Positions 4,918 to 5,638 of a stretch of 5,638 nucleotides of DNA are shown piece by piece. A program made the position numbers and the translations under genes. Under the pieces are notes generated by a model. The model did no database searches. It saw only the letters and a program-made list of their open reading frames with translations, and was not told where the DNA came from. Source of the stretch: Thiobacillus sp. (GTDB lineage Bacteria; Pseudomonadota; Gammaproteobacteria; Burkholderiales; Thiobacillaceae); the NCBI GenBank assembly GCA_018780025.1, contig JADMKH010000011.1, forward strand, positions 1,894-7,531. The letters are read 5' to 3'. The stretch's first letter is position 1, and each line of letters starts with the position of its first letter.

Positions 4918-5638
4918 TCAGGCGACGACCGAAACGTTGGCCCCGGCGTGGAGCTGGCCAATTTCTGCGGCCGCTGCAAATCCGTGCTGACTGAAAATAG
5001 CCAATACGGCATCCCTGGATTCCGGGGTGCAGCTCACCAGCAGGCCGCCGCTGGTTTGCGGGTCGGTCAGCAAGGCGCGCTGCCAGTCGGCGATGCCTGC
5101 GCCCAGTTCGACTTCGTCGCCGTAGCTTTCCCAGTTGCGCAGGCTGGCGCCGGTGATATGGCCGTTCTGCGCCAGCTCGCTTGCGCCTGGCAGCAGCGGC
5201 ATGCGGCCGATTTCGACACGCGCCGCCAGTTTTGAGGCGCGGCTGATTTCAAGCAAATGGCCGAGCAGGCCAAAGCCTGTGATGTCGGTCAGCGCATGCA
5301 CGCCTGCTGTACCCGAAAGGTCGGCGCCCGGGGTGTTGAGCTGGGTGGTGGTGGCGATCATGGCGCGATATTGTTCATCGCTCAGCGCATCTTTTTTCAG
5401 CGCGGCGCTGAAGATGCCCACGCCCAGCGGCTTGCCGAGGATGAGAATATCGCCCGGCTGGCCGCCGGCGTTGGTCTTGACCTTGCGCGGGTCCACCACG
5501 CCGATGCCAACCAGTCCATAGATCGGCTCGGGTGCATCAATGGAATGTCCGCCCGCAATCGGGATGCCCGCCTGCTTGCACACCGACTCGCCGCCCGCGA
5601 GAATTTTCCGGATGATGTCATTGGGCAGTTTGCCGATC
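4918..5638 (-). CDS. selD: Selenophosphate synthase SelD (or SenC), 5' end outside window
   Basis: Makes selenophosphate from selenide and ATP, the activated selenium donor for selenocysteine, 2-selenouridine in tRNA, or selenosugar in selenoneine synthesis. The visible 239 residues are the C-terminal two thirds (E. coli SelD is 347 aa). They show AGIPIAGGHSIDAPEPIYGL (about 23-42), GDILILGKPLGVG (about 62-74), TDITGFGLLGHL (117-128) and DPQTSGGLL (192-200), all hallmarks of the SelD branch of the AIR-synthase/PurM fold. The N-terminal glycine-rich loop with the catalytic Cys/Sec and Lys is not in view, so activity and Sec use cannot be judged. The TGA at 4920-4918 is directly followed by the GTG of egtD, pointing to one operon. 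That pairing makes the selenoneine-pathway homologue SenC a serious alternative to housekeeping SelD; the visible part does not separate them. Confidence 0.92.
   Translation of the reverse strand, partial: IGKLPNDIIRKILAGGESVCKQAGIPIAGGHSIDAPEPIYGLVGIGVVDPRKVKTNAGGQPGDILILGKPLGVGIFSAALKKDALSDEQYRAMIATTTQLNTPGADLSGTAGVHALTDITGFGLLGHLLEISRASKLAARVEIGRMPLLPGASELAQNGHITGASLRNWESYGDEVELGAGIADWQRALLTDPQTSGGLLVSCTPESRDAVLAIFSQHGFAAAAEIGQLHAGANVSVVA

Overview
The window looks like a chromosomal segment from a fairly GC-rich proteobacterium, most likely a betaproteobacterium. This rests on protein families and on the REP-type repeat, not on any species-specific marker. It holds six protein-coding genes and no rRNA, tRNA or CRISPR array.

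Layout. (1) Bases 1-336 (+) carry the 3' end of an RsuA/RluF-type pseudouridine synthase gene. (2) A 146-bp gap between convergent genes carries a two-armed palindromic repeat (REPIN) at 425-486. (3) On the minus strand a U32-family gene resembling trhP (yegQ), a tRNA wobble-uridine hydroxylation factor, ends inside that repeat. (4) Upstream of it on the same strand is a complete hipBA toxin-antitoxin module: hipB 3323-3694 and hipA 1968-3320. Its promoter region carries three evenly spaced dyad sites of the form TACAG-N8-CTGTA. (5) Further upstream on the same strand, selD/senC (5' end outside the window) is followed with no intervening base by egtD.

How the genes fit together. The selD-egtD pair is the most informative linkage. 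EgtD makes hercynine and SelD makes selenophosphate. Both compounds feed selenoneine synthesis in the described Sen pathway (SenA, SenB, and the SelD homologue SenC). The butt-joined genes therefore suggest a selenoneine locus whose senA and senB could lie beyond base 5638. hipBA is a separately regulated module lying between the selenium/hercynine genes and trhP. It reads as slightly less GC-rich than its flanks by eye, which would fit acquisition, but this was not computed. The pseudouridine synthase and trhP both modify RNA, but they are convergent and not an operon.

The gene-free stretches are short: 337-482 (REPIN and a hairpin), 1809-1967 (upstream of trhP, start uncertain) and 3695-3975 (hip control region plus about 150 bp with nothing recognised).
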